DNA of 64,000 nucleotides from Candidatus Melainabacteria bacterium (lineage in GTDB: Bacteria; Cyanobacteriota; Vampirovibrionia; Obscuribacterales; Obscuribacteraceae): the NCBI GenBank assembly GCA_003242885.1, contig QKMZ01000017.1, positions 50,026-114,025 on the forward strand, written 5' to 3'. A program made the translations under genes and the position numbers. Positions 40,263-50,152 of the stretch are shown one piece after another. Positions within the stretch are counted from its first letter, which is position 1. Each line of letters starts with the position of its first letter. The notes below the pieces were generated by a model. It made no database searches. It worked only from the letters and a program-made list of their open reading frames with translations, and was not told the DNA's origin.

Positions 40263-41108
40263 CTACATGCCTCCTACGCCACCAACACCACGCGCAGGTA
40301 GATTGACTTCTTCAAACTTGCCCGGATTGCGGTTGGGATCACGCATCATTTCCCTTTCTTTCATGTCCTTCAGCTTTTGTCGCAGTTTGCTGTTCACAAT
40401 CTTTTGCGACGCTGCGGCTGGGTCTTTTGGCATCGATCCAGCCTTCGCTACAACCGGCTCCTTCACTGCTTTGACATTGGCAATTTTCAGATCACGGGCA
40501 AAAGAAACAATCTTCGCCAATTGCGCTTGAATCTTTGGTTCAAGTTTTGCTTTTAGCGAAGCACCCGCCTGCTGTCTGGCAAGATTGATCGCAATTGACG
40601 GATCCAATTTTCTCAGCCCAGTCGATGCCGCGCCTTTTGCACCAACCGAAATTGCAGATTCCCAGCAACTGTACTTGGCTGTGTATTGGGTATCGACGGT
40701 CTCTCTAACCTCAGCGATTTTATTCATCGCTTTGATTTCTTTCTGCAAGCTGGCTTTCTGCTCTGTTAAATCAGCTCGCTGCTTCGCCTTGCGTTCTAGA
40801 TGCTCTTTGAGAATTTCCTTTTTTCCGGCGCGAACTTGTCCTTCAAACTGCTTAGACTTTTCAGAAACGGTTTTGTACTTTCCTGTGCCGGAATTCTTCC
40901 GCCGGGCTTCACTCGCGTTTTCAAGCTTTCGGTCATTAGTGCTCTTCTTGCCAGAGTCGTATTTCAAAGAAGCCTGTTCCTTTGGCATCTGCGACTTTTC
41001 GGAAGAATTACTGCGCAATTCCTTGGGTCTGGAAACTTGCGTCTGCCGCTCTTTGGATAGCGACTTTTGCACTTTCGGCTTTTTTCTTCTCTTTTCGGGA
41101 TCGGTCAT
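40263..41108 (-). CDS. Basic hypothetical protein in mobilization operon
   Basis: Lys-rich ORF between T4CP and relaxase. Confidence 0.5.
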   Translation of the reverse strand: MTDPEKRRKKPKVQKSLSKERQTQVSRPKELRSNSSEKSQMPKEQASLKYDSGKKSTNDRKLENASEARRKNSGTGKYKTVSEKSKQFEGQVRAGKKEILKEHLERKAKQRADLTEQKASLQKEIKAMNKIAEVRETVDTQYTAKYSCWESAISVGAKGAASTGLRKLDPSIAINLARQQAGASLKAKLEPKIQAQLAKIVSFARDLKIANVKAVKEPVVAKAGSMPKDPAAASQKIVNSKLRQKLKDMKEREMMRDPNRNPGKFEEVNLPARGVGGVGGM

Positions 41109-41117
41109 AACAAAGCC

Positions 41118-42482
41118 TCAGCTTTTGTCTTTCTCATCTTCCCAGGATGCCTGTTTCTGCTCCAATTCTTCTGCCCGTTTCTCTTTTATCCAAGATCTCA
41201 GTTTCGAATACTCTTTCTTCTTCATACCCTGCGCCCACTTCTCACCAGCTTCATATTCGTCTGCCAAAAATTCCAACGCTTCACGAGAATCAGACTTTTC
41301 GTACAAAACCTCTTCATCTTTTCCGGGTACTTTTATCGTAATCGGTTCTACTCTTTCTTGCTCTCGTATCCACAAGTCCAAAGCTTTTGCCTCTACCGGA
41401 GTCAGAACGATTTCACCTTTCCGGTCCATTTTCCGGACGCCATTTAATTCGGACAGACTGGAAGCTTTTGTCACGGTCAATTTCTGCTCCGCTCCTAAAT
41501 CAAGCGATAAATCTTTCACACCCAATGCTTGGGCAAAAAGCCGTTTCTCCAGGTAATTTCCATCCTTTACCCATGTATCTAGCCTTTTGTACTCATCTTC
41601 TGTCAACTGCTGCCGAACAGACGATCCAACTTTCAAATACTCCTGCTGCAGTTTTTTCAATTCAAGTAGCGAACTGTTCCAGTTATAATCAACAGACGCG
41701 CCAGCAAAATTGAGCCTGATTTCAGTTGAGTAGTACTCCCATGCAATTTCCTTGGCTTTCTTGGCTCGCGCTTCCTGCCTTGAGCGCTTGCCGGCCAATT
41801 CTTCTGTGGAAGGCATATCACCCAGCGACTCCTTTTCTCTCTCCAACAGAAGCTCCAGGCGATCAGCTTTCTGCTGCTCCGGAGCTCTCAAAGTTTTTCT
41901 ATTGAACTCTTCTTTCGCAGCTTTTAACGCCCCAACTAGTCGTTCCTTCAATGTCCTGGACGTGGCTTCTTTGCTGCCATTTCCTTTTACACGCTCATGC
42001 TCCTTAAATCGGTCAAGTAAGCGATTTCGCTCAAGGTATTCGTCTCCAACCTCTTTCACCTTCGTGTAATCAGGACGTCGCAAACGCACTTGCCGTCCTT
42101 TCTTGTCGGTAGCCATGACTACAACGTGTGCGTGAGGATTCGCCGTGTTCTGGTGCTCAACTGCATACCACTCCAAATCCAAACCTTTGGACCTGCCTAA
42201 CTCAGTCATAGTCTCTCGAACGAACTGCTGGACATTTGCCTCTTTAACGCCCGGCGACAGGATCAGCTTGTGCATCAAAACGCCACGGTTTTCTTGCTGA
42301 TCGATCGCTCGATGGACATCGTTGGCAGTAAAACCGTCAGCTCGATCAGTAAAAAAGCTTCGATTGACTTCGTTCTCGTCTTTGCCTGGACGAAAGCGAA
42401 TGTAGTTGATGTGCGCCTTTGCTCGACCACGACCTTTGTTTGCCGCTTTGATGTAGCTGTGTTTTACAACCGACCTGGTCAC
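41118..42482 (-). CDS. Relaxase/mobilization nuclease
   Basis: HSYIKAANKGRGRAKAHINYI, NPHAHVVVMATDKKGRQV histidine motif; homologue 61845-63245. Confidence 0.85.
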   Translation of the reverse strand: MTRSVVKHSYIKAANKGRGRAKAHINYIRFRPGKDENEVNRSFFTDRADGFTANDVHRAIDQQENRGVLMHKLILSPGVKEANVQQFVRETMTELGRSKGLDLEWYAVEHQNTANPHAHVVVMATDKKGRQVRLRRPDYTKVKEVGDEYLERNRLLDRFKEHERVKGNGSKEATSRTLKERLVGALKAAKEEFNRKTLRAPEQQKADRLELLLEREKESLGDMPSTEELAGKRSRQEARAKKAKEIAWEYYSTEIRLNFAGASVDYNWNSSLLELKKLQQEYLKVGSSVRQQLTEDEYKRLDTWVKDGNYLEKRLFAQALGVKDLSLDLGAEQKLTVTKASSLSELNGVRKMDRKGEIVLTPVEAKALDLWIREQERVEPITIKVPGKDEEVLYEKSDSREALEFLADEYEAGEKWAQGMKKKEYSKLRSWIKEKRAEELEQKQASWEDEKDKS

Positions 42483-42488
42483 AAGAGG

Positions 42489-42926
42489 CTACCTCTTGGT
42501 GATTTTTCCAGACATCTGCTGCGCTACCGCGCTCTCTTCTTTGCTCAGTTGCTCGTGTATCTGCTTTGCGGCCGCGCCCTGACACTCCTTCATCATGTCT
42601 TCCGTATCTTCCAGCCGAGACAAGAATTTGTTGGACGCTAGAGATTGAACAGCATTTTTAGCCAGCAAGGCACAGATTCGATTCACTCCAGCTTTGATGA
42701 CAGAGACGACTTCATCAGTTGATGCTTTGAGTTGTTGCGCATAAACCGTCTCAAGTTTGTCCCTTTGTTCAGCCTCATAATTGAGCAAATATGTGAGCAA
42801 TGCCTCTCGTGCAAAATCAGTGTCTTTCATGCCGCGAGCTCTAGCTAGTTGCTTTAGCTTGAACATGTCATCGGCAGTCAACCAGGTTCTAATTTCGGCA
42901 GTACGGCTTCCTCTGAGTTTTGGCAT
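42489..42926 (-). CDS. MobC-like relaxosome accessory protein
   Basis: RTAEIRTWLTADDMFKLKQLARARGMKDTDFAREALLTYLLNYE RHH-like; upstream of relaxase. Confidence 0.65.
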   Translation of the reverse strand: MPKLRGSRTAEIRTWLTADDMFKLKQLARARGMKDTDFAREALLTYLLNYEAEQRDKLETVYAQQLKASTDEVVSVIKAGVNRICALLAKNAVQSLASNKFLSRLEDTEDMMKECQGAAAKQIHEQLSKEESAVAQQMSGKITKR

Positions 42927-43123
42927 TTTGACAATCTCCGGCGCTAAAAAGCCTATCTGTTGCCATCATAAACGAATTCCCGGATAACTCCCAATCTACA
43001 TTTTCGCCGCTCGGTTGGCAAAACCGCCAGCTGACTATGCGTCTACTGGAATTCGGATTGTTGTTCTTCTGACTTTGCCGAACGCTTATACTGTTCAAAG
43101 TATGTGACTGAAGTCTTGCATTT

Positions 43124-43357
43124 ATGACTGCGACAAAACTTTTGATTCTTATTGCATCTTTCCTCATTCCGTTCATTTTCTTTACGCTGGCGGGGGTGCT
43201 GGTTAAGGTAAACCACATCAGGAGCGACGATAGCCAGCAACTCGACAGGCTTCTAGTTAGTTATGCAACTAGTTGGGGACTGACGGCTGGCATAGTCGGC
43301 TTGACTATCGCTCTTTTGATCATTTGGGCTCGAAAAAGCTATTTGCCTCGAAAATGA
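43124..43357 (+). CDS. Small two-TM membrane protein
   Basis: 77-aa ORF with two hydrophobic segments. Confidence 0.4.
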   Translation: MTATKLLILIASFLIPFIFFTLAGVLVKVNHIRSDDSQQLDRLLVSYATSWGLTAGIVGLTIALLIIWARKSYLPRK

Positions 43358-44970
43358 GTTTCGACTGCCTGTATGGTCTGTTTGATTGTTTTTACAACAC
43401 CAGATTTTTGAAGAATTATCAGGTTGCGCGGATAAGACTCGCTTTTCCAGCCGGTCAGAGAGCCTGCTCTGTGCCCTGTCAACTTCTCCTCAATCTTTTC
43501 GGATGCACTGATTTCTCTGTATTCATTTTCGTGAATGCCAGCGGCTGAATTTCTTACTTTCGAGACAACGTCCGGGTTATATGTGTAGAGGAGAGACTCA
43601 AAACACTTTGGTGTCTGCTCTGTCGGGTTCGCTTTGTCGTGTGCAGAGAACGCTTCCATGCGTTCTTGCAAATACGCGGCAACAAAATAAGGTGCGATAG
43701 ATGGCTCTAAGGCAGCGCGCGACGCGTCTGAGTTGTACAAGCTTAGTTGAGGATACTTCTCTGCCAACCTGTGAATATTTTGGACTTGTATTTGAGCAGG
43801 GCCAATCGACGCCTTTATGTCCTCAGAACCATCGGAATTAAGAACATGACCGTTTTTACGGATCTGATTGTCCTCGTCATCATCATCGCCGCCTCGGTGA
43901 ACAAGCTCATTCAGAATAATCGCGGCGATAACCTTCTCATTCACGCCGTAGTGTTTCAGATCGGGAAACTTTTCCATGGCATCCTGGCAAGCCGGATAAT
44001 CAAGACTTCGATAAGTAGCTTTGTCTGCAAGCCTGATGGCACGCAGAGCCTGATCCATTGACTCAGCAGTACTTTGTACTGCTATACCTGCCACCTCACC
44101 CACATTCACTTTGGGAATCTGTATGGGAGCAGCTTCCGGATGTTCAAGGTAGTACTTTTCCAAAGGCTTCTGAGCCAACGCATCTTGCTCGATCTCAACA
44201 GCATTTGTGGCGTCCAGGCGAATTTCAACGTTCTCGCCCACCCCTATCTCTTTGGGTAGCTCCACAGTGCTCCATGCGACAAGTGGCGAATCGGTTTTAT
44301 CCAGTTCATTTGCCTGTAACGCAGCCAATGCCTCTTCGCCTTTCTTGGTCATATAGTCAATCGACACTTGCGCCTGAATTTGCTGCGCTTCGCCTAAATC
44401 ACGCGCTTGACCCATTGCTGTACAAAGGGCCAGTGAATATGAATCTGTGAGTTTGTGAGTCTTTTCATGGTTAAGGCCATCTGCATATGCTAGTTGACCG
44501 TCCACTGGTAAATGAGCGCTTCCTTTTGAAAAACCATCCTTGAGAGCGTAAGGACCACGTCTCGCCATTAGATCTGCCATATCTTGTGCGACAGCTAGCG
44601 CATTCTCTCGCGCTGCTCCTTCAGGCAATTGTTGAGCAGCCTCCCACTTCTTCAAACAATCTTGGGCCCATGGGTAACCACCAGTGGGTTTATCTGCTAA
44701 ATCTCTTAGCTCGTAAAGACTGATGCTGTCCTGCGGAGTCGAAGCTACAAAACCTCTTGCGGCAATCACCTTGCCGTCGGATTCAATGCGCAAACTATCG
44801 TCTTTTTTGCCGCCGGCACTCCCATCATGCTTATCCGGATTTAGGAGTTGAATTTCCCTGATCTGGCTGGCATCAGCATTACAAACAGATTGAACATCGG
44901 GAGTATTCAAAGCGTCACTTTCGGGGCGCTCAATAGACTGCTGCAGTTGGTCACTTGGATCGTTCGGCAT
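43339..44970 (-). CDS. Lytic-transglycosylase-like protein
   Basis: YGVNEKVIAAIILNELVHRG...SIGPAQIQVQNIHRLAEKYPQL; homologue 57553-58443. Confidence 0.6.
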   Translation of the reverse strand: MPNDPSDQLQQSIERPESDALNTPDVQSVCNADASQIREIQLLNPDKHDGSAGGKKDDSLRIESDGKVIAARGFVASTPQDSISLYELRDLADKPTGGYPWAQDCLKKWEAAQQLPEGAARENALAVAQDMADLMARRGPYALKDGFSKGSAHLPVDGQLAYADGLNHEKTHKLTDSYSLALCTAMGQARDLGEAQQIQAQVSIDYMTKKGEEALAALQANELDKTDSPLVAWSTVELPKEIGVGENVEIRLDATNAVEIEQDALAQKPLEKYYLEHPEAAPIQIPKVNVGEVAGIAVQSTAESMDQALRAIRLADKATYRSLDYPACQDAMEKFPDLKHYGVNEKVIAAIILNELVHRGGDDDDEDNQIRKNGHVLNSDGSEDIKASIGPAQIQVQNIHRLAEKYPQLSLYNSDASRAALEPSIAPYFVAAYLQERMEAFSAHDKANPTEQTPKCFESLLYTYNPDVVSKVRNSAAGIHENEYREISASEKIEEKLTGHRAGSLTGWKSESYPRNLIILQKSGVVKTIKQTIQAVETHFRGK

Positions 44971-45403
44971 ACACCTATTTTTCCCAAAGCGCAGTTTCTT
45001 TGACGTGAGGCAAACACATCGGCTGAGGCCGCTTGCAGAAATTACTTAAAACTTCGGACGTATAAACTCAATAAGTACAAGAGCTTTGACCAATTTCGTA
45101 TAAATACAGACAAAATTTTCCCTGGCTCCGGCAAGCAAAACGGTTAAATTATGAGCAATACAGACAAAATCGGATCACCTTTTATCCTGCCTTACGGCAC
45201 TGCGTGGCGTCCGTTGCGCTTCAGTTCCACTTCAGCGCCGGGAGTGCTAGCGCACCTCGAGGAGCGTCCGGGCGCCGCGATTTGTTCTATTTCGACAAAT
45301 GGTAGTTGTCGATTTCAGAAGTCGGTGTCACAAATTTCAAAAGAGGATGTCACGACTTCTTCAGGGTCGCTTCGCTTCAAGGAAGCGCTTTTGCCAAACC
45401 ACC

Positions 45404-46387
45404 CTAGTACAAGGTCCAGCGCATCAGTTCCTTTTCAACCTTTTGCTTCTGCTCCTCCGAGCATCGGTTAAACAACATTTCAGTGGAAAGCAAAAAATAT
45501 CCATTCTCCAGCGTCATGTGGCGATGCTCCATTAGATCTAATGCGGTCGCTAAAACTATCGCCCATCTTCTAGCTGGGTCCTTTTGGTTTCTGCTTAGAA
45601 AAAGAATTTTGGGACAACGCTCGCACACGAACTTTTGCCACTCGACCCGTTTACCATAAGAGTTCATCGGCTGTCTGAGCTGACGATGAACCACCTTAAG
45701 TAGCCGAAACCACCTAGCAGCATCAGTAAGTCCTCCAGGCAACATAACACTCCCTTCTGTCACAGCCGCCCAGGTTCGACCGTCCAGCTTACTCACAACG
45801 CTTGGAGCCGGTTCAGGTTTCTCTTTCTGCCAGGCAATAGAACTCCCTGTTACTCGGACTGCTTCCAACATCAATCTGTGCACTGGACATGACAGAAAAA
45901 TAGCCAGCCGCCACGGAAGCAAAAAAGCTGCGTCCGGATAACCCTCCATGCATAAACGACACACTAACACCTCGCTGCCCTGCGCCTTCCGAAACCACCG
46001 GATACCATCAGATAGTCGACTGCGCGTTAGCCAGATTGCTCTCGACCCAAGCTCCTTAGTTTCAAAACAATCGAAAAGAAACGGCATCAGACCCGCAAGC
46101 GTTGCTCTCTGGACGGCCTCCAGCTCCACACCTGTTCGCTCAGATATTGCCTTTATTAGCTGCTCCGGGGGACTCCGGTCCAACGTCGGTATTTGCAATC
46201 CTTGAAAACCAAGCCCCCATCTCAGCAATTCTCCCGTACCAAGTCCATAAACAGCTCCAATTCTTCTGAGCCAGGATGACAAACTCTCGCACGGAAGCAG
46301 CGGCGGATGCCCCGGCCATCGCATTGTCATCACTTCACCCCTTCTCAAAGGCTCGGCGCCTCTCGGGCGGCGATTGGTATTGCGCAA
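45404..46387 (-). CDS. tniQ: TniQ family transposition protein
   Basis: PPLLPCESLSSWLRRIGAVYGLGTGELLRWGLG; CRLCMEGYPDAAFLLPWRLAIFLSCPVHRLML. Confidence 0.85.
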   Translation of the reverse strand: MRNTNRRPRGAEPLRRGEVMTMRWPGHPPLLPCESLSSWLRRIGAVYGLGTGELLRWGLGFQGLQIPTLDRSPPEQLIKAISERTGVELEAVQRATLAGLMPFLFDCFETKELGSRAIWLTRSRLSDGIRWFRKAQGSEVLVCRLCMEGYPDAAFLLPWRLAIFLSCPVHRLMLEAVRVTGSSIAWQKEKPEPAPSVVSKLDGRTWAAVTEGSVMLPGGLTDAARWFRLLKVVHRQLRQPMNSYGKRVEWQKFVCERCPKILFLSRNQKDPARRWAIVLATALDLMEHRHMTLENGYFLLSTEMLFNRCSEEQKQKVEKELMRWTLY

Positions 46388-47240
46388 GCCTTAATGTCTT
46401 TTCGTTGATGCATTCCTCGCCGCTGTTCACCGCTTCTATCGCTGCTGCGTTAAGTAATCTCGCAATTTCTCCAATGGTTCCTCCTGTTTTAGCGAGAACA
46501 TATTTGGACAGTCCAGAAGTCGCTATTCTCGATGGATGCTTGAGCGGCAGCGCAGCCGCAAAGCTGGCCATCAACGACCTAAGCTCTTCTCCTTCCTCCC
46601 AGACTGGCAGCATAAGCGGCTCAAACCGATTTTCCAGTTGATCATCTGACCTTATTGCCAGGTACGCTTCCCGCGTACCAACCCCCACTATTGGTACCTG
46701 AAGCTCATTTCCTAAAAATCTGAGTAGATTCAAAAACCCCCGCCGCGTTCGTGATGAGCCTGCCAACACATTATGCAGCTCGTCTATAATTAGCATCTTT
46801 ACTTTCACTGTTCGGCAAAGCCGCAAACTGAGCTGCTCTAGCTCAGCCACCTGTGCACGAGGCCTAATTGGCGCTCCGATACTACTCAACAGCATTTCAT
46901 AGAATCTTCCCGTTGCTGGCTCTGACGGCACCTGAACCACAACTATCGGAATTACTCCTGGTTCAAATTCTCCGCATCCAGCCACCATTTGATCTCTTCT
47001 AAATTTCTCTACTATCTTGCTCTTGCCATTATTGGTCGGCCCAACCATCAGGACATTAGGCATTCTCTGTTTTTTCGGCCACAACATTAGTTCGTCCAAC
47101 CGGCTTAGTGCCGTTTGCGCTTTTGCATACCCAATCCACCGATCACTACGAATATGCCAAACTCGCTCTTCATTTGGAAGCAATGCTGCTTCACGGGCAG
47201 CTTCGGTCAAATGGCTCAGATCCGGTGTGACTATGCTCAT
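46335..47240 (-). CDS. tniB: TniB AAA+ ATPase
   Basis: MVGPTNNGKSKIVEKF Walker A; MLIIDELHNVLAGS Walker B. Confidence 0.9.
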   Translation of the reverse strand: MSIVTPDLSHLTEAAREAALLPNEERVWHIRSDRWIGYAKAQTALSRLDELMLWPKKQRMPNVLMVGPTNNGKSKIVEKFRRDQMVAGCGEFEPGVIPIVVVQVPSEPATGRFYEMLLSSIGAPIRPRAQVAELEQLSLRLCRTVKVKMLIIDELHNVLAGSSRTRRGFLNLLRFLGNELQVPIVGVGTREAYLAIRSDDQLENRFEPLMLPVWEEGEELRSLMASFAAALPLKHPSRIATSGLSKYVLAKTGGTIGEIARLLNAAAIEAVNSGEECINEKTLRLAQYQSPPERRRAFEKG

Positions 47241-47244
47241 AAGA

Positions 47245-48963
47245 TCACCACTCCTCTACGTCAAATGGCTCAATTAGCTTCTCTGTCCCAGTTTCGTCTT
47301 CTGGAATGGCAAACTCAACACTCTTGAGCCATTCCTCAACTTCAAATGGCTTCACGTAGCTGTCTTCATCTACTTCTTCTGCTGACACGATAGGGGTGGA
47401 TTCCTCTGCCGGCTGAGCAAGATGTGCTCTACGATTCTTATCCCTCCGAGCCCGCTTTCTCTCCTTAACCGCACTTTCCGTAATTTCGCGCATCTCTTCA
47501 ATCATGCTGAAAATTGCTGCTTCATCTACTTGCTCTAACCCTCTCTTTCGCAGGTTCTCAACAGCTTTTCGGTGTTCCCACTGTGTTACCGGCGGCCGTG
47601 AAAGTGTTCGGTATGGTATGTCGAAATAAAGCTTGCTCTCAGGATCTAGAACCCAGATTCGGCTCAAATCTCGCGGATCTCGCCGAATAATGAATTTCCC
47701 CAGACGATCACGGCTCGCTATCCAGGGTTTAAGAACATCTCCAAAATATGTTATGTGGTCTATTAAAAATCCCTGGCGCGTAACCCTTCGCTCTATCACC
47801 GGAAGAAAATCAATCAAGAATGTCTGCTTATCTCTTATATCAACAATCGGAAAAGCCTCAATGCTTCTCTTCCAAACGGCGGCCGGCGTCTCTGTCAAAG
47901 TGCCGTGTATGGTCCCGTGATATCTCGCTATAGCCAACACCAGCCACTTCTCCAGCTCCGACAGTGTCAAGCTGGCGGTCCTTTCCGGCTTGTCTGTTCC
48001 AAGCTTCTGAACATTTGAAAAGGTAGTGCCCGGCACCTCGTGACTCATTGTCATCGCTGTGCCTATTACACGCTCTATGATCCCACCAAAGTGTGGCTGC
48101 CCTTTTGGTCGATAATCCTGCTCAATGCCATACTGCTCACAACCTCGCTTGAGTGCTTCACTGTGGAACTCCGGCGCGTTGTCTACATGAATCTTTTTCG
48201 GCTTACCACGCATTGGCCACAACCTGATATCGAGCCCAAACCGCTCCAACCAAGCACTTTTGTCCATCACAACATGCACCAGACAGAGTCCCACCGACAG
48301 AGTCGAAGGAGCCTCAAGAGTAAGCAGCATGCCGACTATACAGCGCGTAAAAACATCAATCGCCAAGGTTAATGACGGTCTGCCGATAGCCTCTCTTGAT
48401 GCCTCATCAACAACTTCGACATCCATTTTTGTGTGATCAATTTGAACCACCGCCATGGGACCATCCGCTGGCGGCATTTCTCCCGCTGCCGGTTGAAGCC
48501 GTCTAGCTGCTGTTCCTCCTTGCCTCTTCCTTGTTACCATCAGCGGATCGAGCGTTTCGATTCGCGCGTCTATCGTGTTATACGTCGGAGCCTGCTGCCC
48601 AGACCTAATACAGCGCATCCGAATCTCACGCGCTATTACTGCCCTGGAGCGCCTTTGCCTGGACAGATATAGGCTCTTGAGCACTTCAGCAATGATTACT
48701 TCTACTTCTGGACTAATTCGAGATTTGCCTTTGCCGCCTGGAGGACTACTCCGGGCCATGTCTGTCACCAGCCCCTGACCCATCCGATATCGCTTCACCA
48801 GCCTATAAACTTGCCTGCTACTTATGCCGAGCATCGCTGCCGCCTCCTCGGCCGCAGTCAGACCAACAACCTCTTCTTGAGCAAGTGGCGCTATTACCTC
48901 GCTGCGTTTCTTCGCCCAGATCCACTCTCTGTCCGTTAGCAGTAGCACTCCATCTTCCTGCAT
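47245..48963 (-). CDS. tniA: TniA DDE integrase/transposase
   Basis: VVQIDHTKMDVEV, SLTLAIDVFTRCIVGMLLTLE, IHVDNAPEFHSEAL, GIIERVIGTAM; start set at ATG 48963. Confidence 0.9.
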   Translation of the reverse strand: MQEDGVLLLTDREWIWAKKRSEVIAPLAQEEVVGLTAAEEAAAMLGISSRQVYRLVKRYRMGQGLVTDMARSSPPGGKGKSRISPEVEVIIAEVLKSLYLSRQRRSRAVIAREIRMRCIRSGQQAPTYNTIDARIETLDPLMVTRKRQGGTAARRLQPAAGEMPPADGPMAVVQIDHTKMDVEVVDEASREAIGRPSLTLAIDVFTRCIVGMLLTLEAPSTLSVGLCLVHVVMDKSAWLERFGLDIRLWPMRGKPKKIHVDNAPEFHSEALKRGCEQYGIEQDYRPKGQPHFGGIIERVIGTAMTMSHEVPGTTFSNVQKLGTDKPERTASLTLSELEKWLVLAIARYHGTIHGTLTETPAAVWKRSIEAFPIVDIRDKQTFLIDFLPVIERRVTRQGFLIDHITYFGDVLKPWIASRDRLGKFIIRRDPRDLSRIWVLDPESKLYFDIPYRTLSRPPVTQWEHRKAVENLRKRGLEQVDEAAIFSMIEEMREITESAVKERKRARRDKNRRAHLAQPAEESTPIVSAEEVDEDSYVKPFEVEEWLKSVEFAIPEDETGTEKLIEPFDVEEW

Positions 48964-48999
48964 AAGACCTCCGTCCTCGGTGGTTAGCCATGCAAAGTT

Positions 49000-49023
49000 T
49001 CTCAAAAAGAACCTTTTATGGGA
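49000..49023. repeat. Candidate tyrosine-recombinase core site inside the transposon, plus accessory half-site at 49092-49100
   Basis: TCTCAAAAA-gaacct-TTTATGGGA (7/9 matching inverted arms); TTTATGGGA again downstream. Confidence 0.55.
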
Positions 49024-49111
49024 CACTGCCCTGAAAAAAAACCTCGATAACGGGCATTTTCATTACAGGCTCCAACAGTCTTCCAGCCATCTTTTATGGG
49101 AAAGTGCACAA

Positions 49112-49702
49112 ATGCCCAATTCACCTCCGCCAAAAATCCCAAATATAGAAAAACGGTCTCGTGAATATTTGACCCAAGCGGAGGTCAAGCAAATGATCGA
49201 CGCTGCAAAAATTACTGGCAGATACGGTGCAAGAGACGCTTTACTCATTCTCGTTAGCTATAGACACGCGTTGAGAGTGGGGGAGTTGATCGAATTAAAG
49301 TGGGACCAGTTCGACCTGGACAATGCTCTATTTCATGTGAATCGCCTGAAGAATGGCAATCCGTCAGTCCACTATCTGGAAGGCGATGAGATTCGTGCGC
49401 TTAGAAAATTGCGCCGGTCCTACTCAGACTCAACTTTTGTCTTTTGCTCTGAACGTCAAGGACCTCTGACTAAAAGTGCCGTTCACAAAATAGTCGTCCG
49501 CGCCGGTCTGCTTGCCGGTCTTGAATTGTCCGCTCATCCGCACATGCTTCGCCATGCCAAAGGTTTTCAGTTAGCGTCCAAAGGTGTGGACACACGGGCA
49601 ATCCAGGCGTACTTTGGCCATAAGAACATCCAACATACCGTCACCTACACACAGCTTGATCCCACTCGCTTCAAAGGCTTTGGCAAGGATCTGAGGTTAT
49701 AA
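49112..49702 (+). CDS. Short FimB/XerD-like tyrosine recombinase carried by the transposon (candidate resolvase)
   Basis: YRHALRVGELIELKWDQFDLD, HPHMLRHAKGFQLA, AIQAYFGHKNIQHTVTYTQ; close homologue of 31322-32026. Confidence 0.85.
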   Translation: MPNSPPPKIPNIEKRSREYLTQAEVKQMIDAAKITGRYGARDALLILVSYRHALRVGELIELKWDQFDLDNALFHVNRLKNGNPSVHYLEGDEIRALRKLRRSYSDSTFVFCSERQGPLTKSAVHKIVVRAGLLAGLELSAHPHMLRHAKGFQLASKGVDTRAIQAYFGHKNIQHTVTYTQLDPTRFKGFGKDLRL

Positions 49703-50152
49703 CCGTTGCCACCAAACGAATGTGACACTGACTTCTGAAAAATAGCCTTATGTGACATCGACTTCTGAAATTCTCACCCCTCTTTTTTTCAACAGTCGAT
49801 GTCACAAGTCTCACCCTTGCCGGATCGAGAATGACATCCACTTCTGAAATCGACAGGAGTCGCTACACCTCGGCACAGCACGACCGCCTACTTAGATTTT
49901 CAAGCTCTCTTTAATTTGTCGTGCGGCTAAAGCCCCCTCGGGGCGTGCAGGGTTCATCAAGCCCCGATGTAAGGGGCGCTTTCTGCTTTGCACGCAGGCA
50001 CAGCACATACGAAGAGCAACAAGCTAGAGATTTCTCGCCGCCCTAAAGCCAGTTTGAAATTTTTGCATCACTAGGGAATTCCACCTTTTTCTATCCAAGC
50101 CTTTCAGGCGAGGATGTCATTATGGTTTTAGAGGTAAGCATGGAGTGCCCGT

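Larger units (their letters stand above)
45307..49857. mobile_element. TniA/TniB/TniQ transposon with tyrosine recombinase (complete copy, about 4.55 kb)
   Basis: Termini TGTCGATTTCAGAAGTCGGTGTCA (left) and rc of TGACATCCACTTCTGAAATCGACA (right); repeated TGTGACATCGACTTCTGAAA-like sites at 49721-49740 and 49751-49770; tni genes inside. Confidence 0.88.

Noticed and set aside
40585-41556. 323-aa + strand ORF opposite mobilization genes
   Set aside because: Antisense shadow of Lys/Glu-rich coding sequence; Ser/Phe-rich composition typical of such shadows.
45151-45471. 106-aa ORF running from plasmid A into the transposon end
   Set aside because: Reads through the transposon terminus, so it is probably a chance or interrupted frame.
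45307-49857. CRISPR-associated transposon (type V-K-like) interpretation of the Tni element
   Set aside because: The Tni genes and repeated end motifs resemble such systems, but there is no Cas12k/Cascade gene and no CRISPR array within the element.
45302-49862. gtagt/ggagt as a single mutated target-site duplication
   Set aside because: Possible (4/5 match), but the exact ggagt before the second copy at 63900-63904 is better explained by flank exchange between two copies.
49920-49990. GCCCC...GGGGC hairpins after the transposon right end as a riboswitch
   Set aside because: Structured GC-rich segment is visible but I could not match it to any known riboswitch or RNA family.
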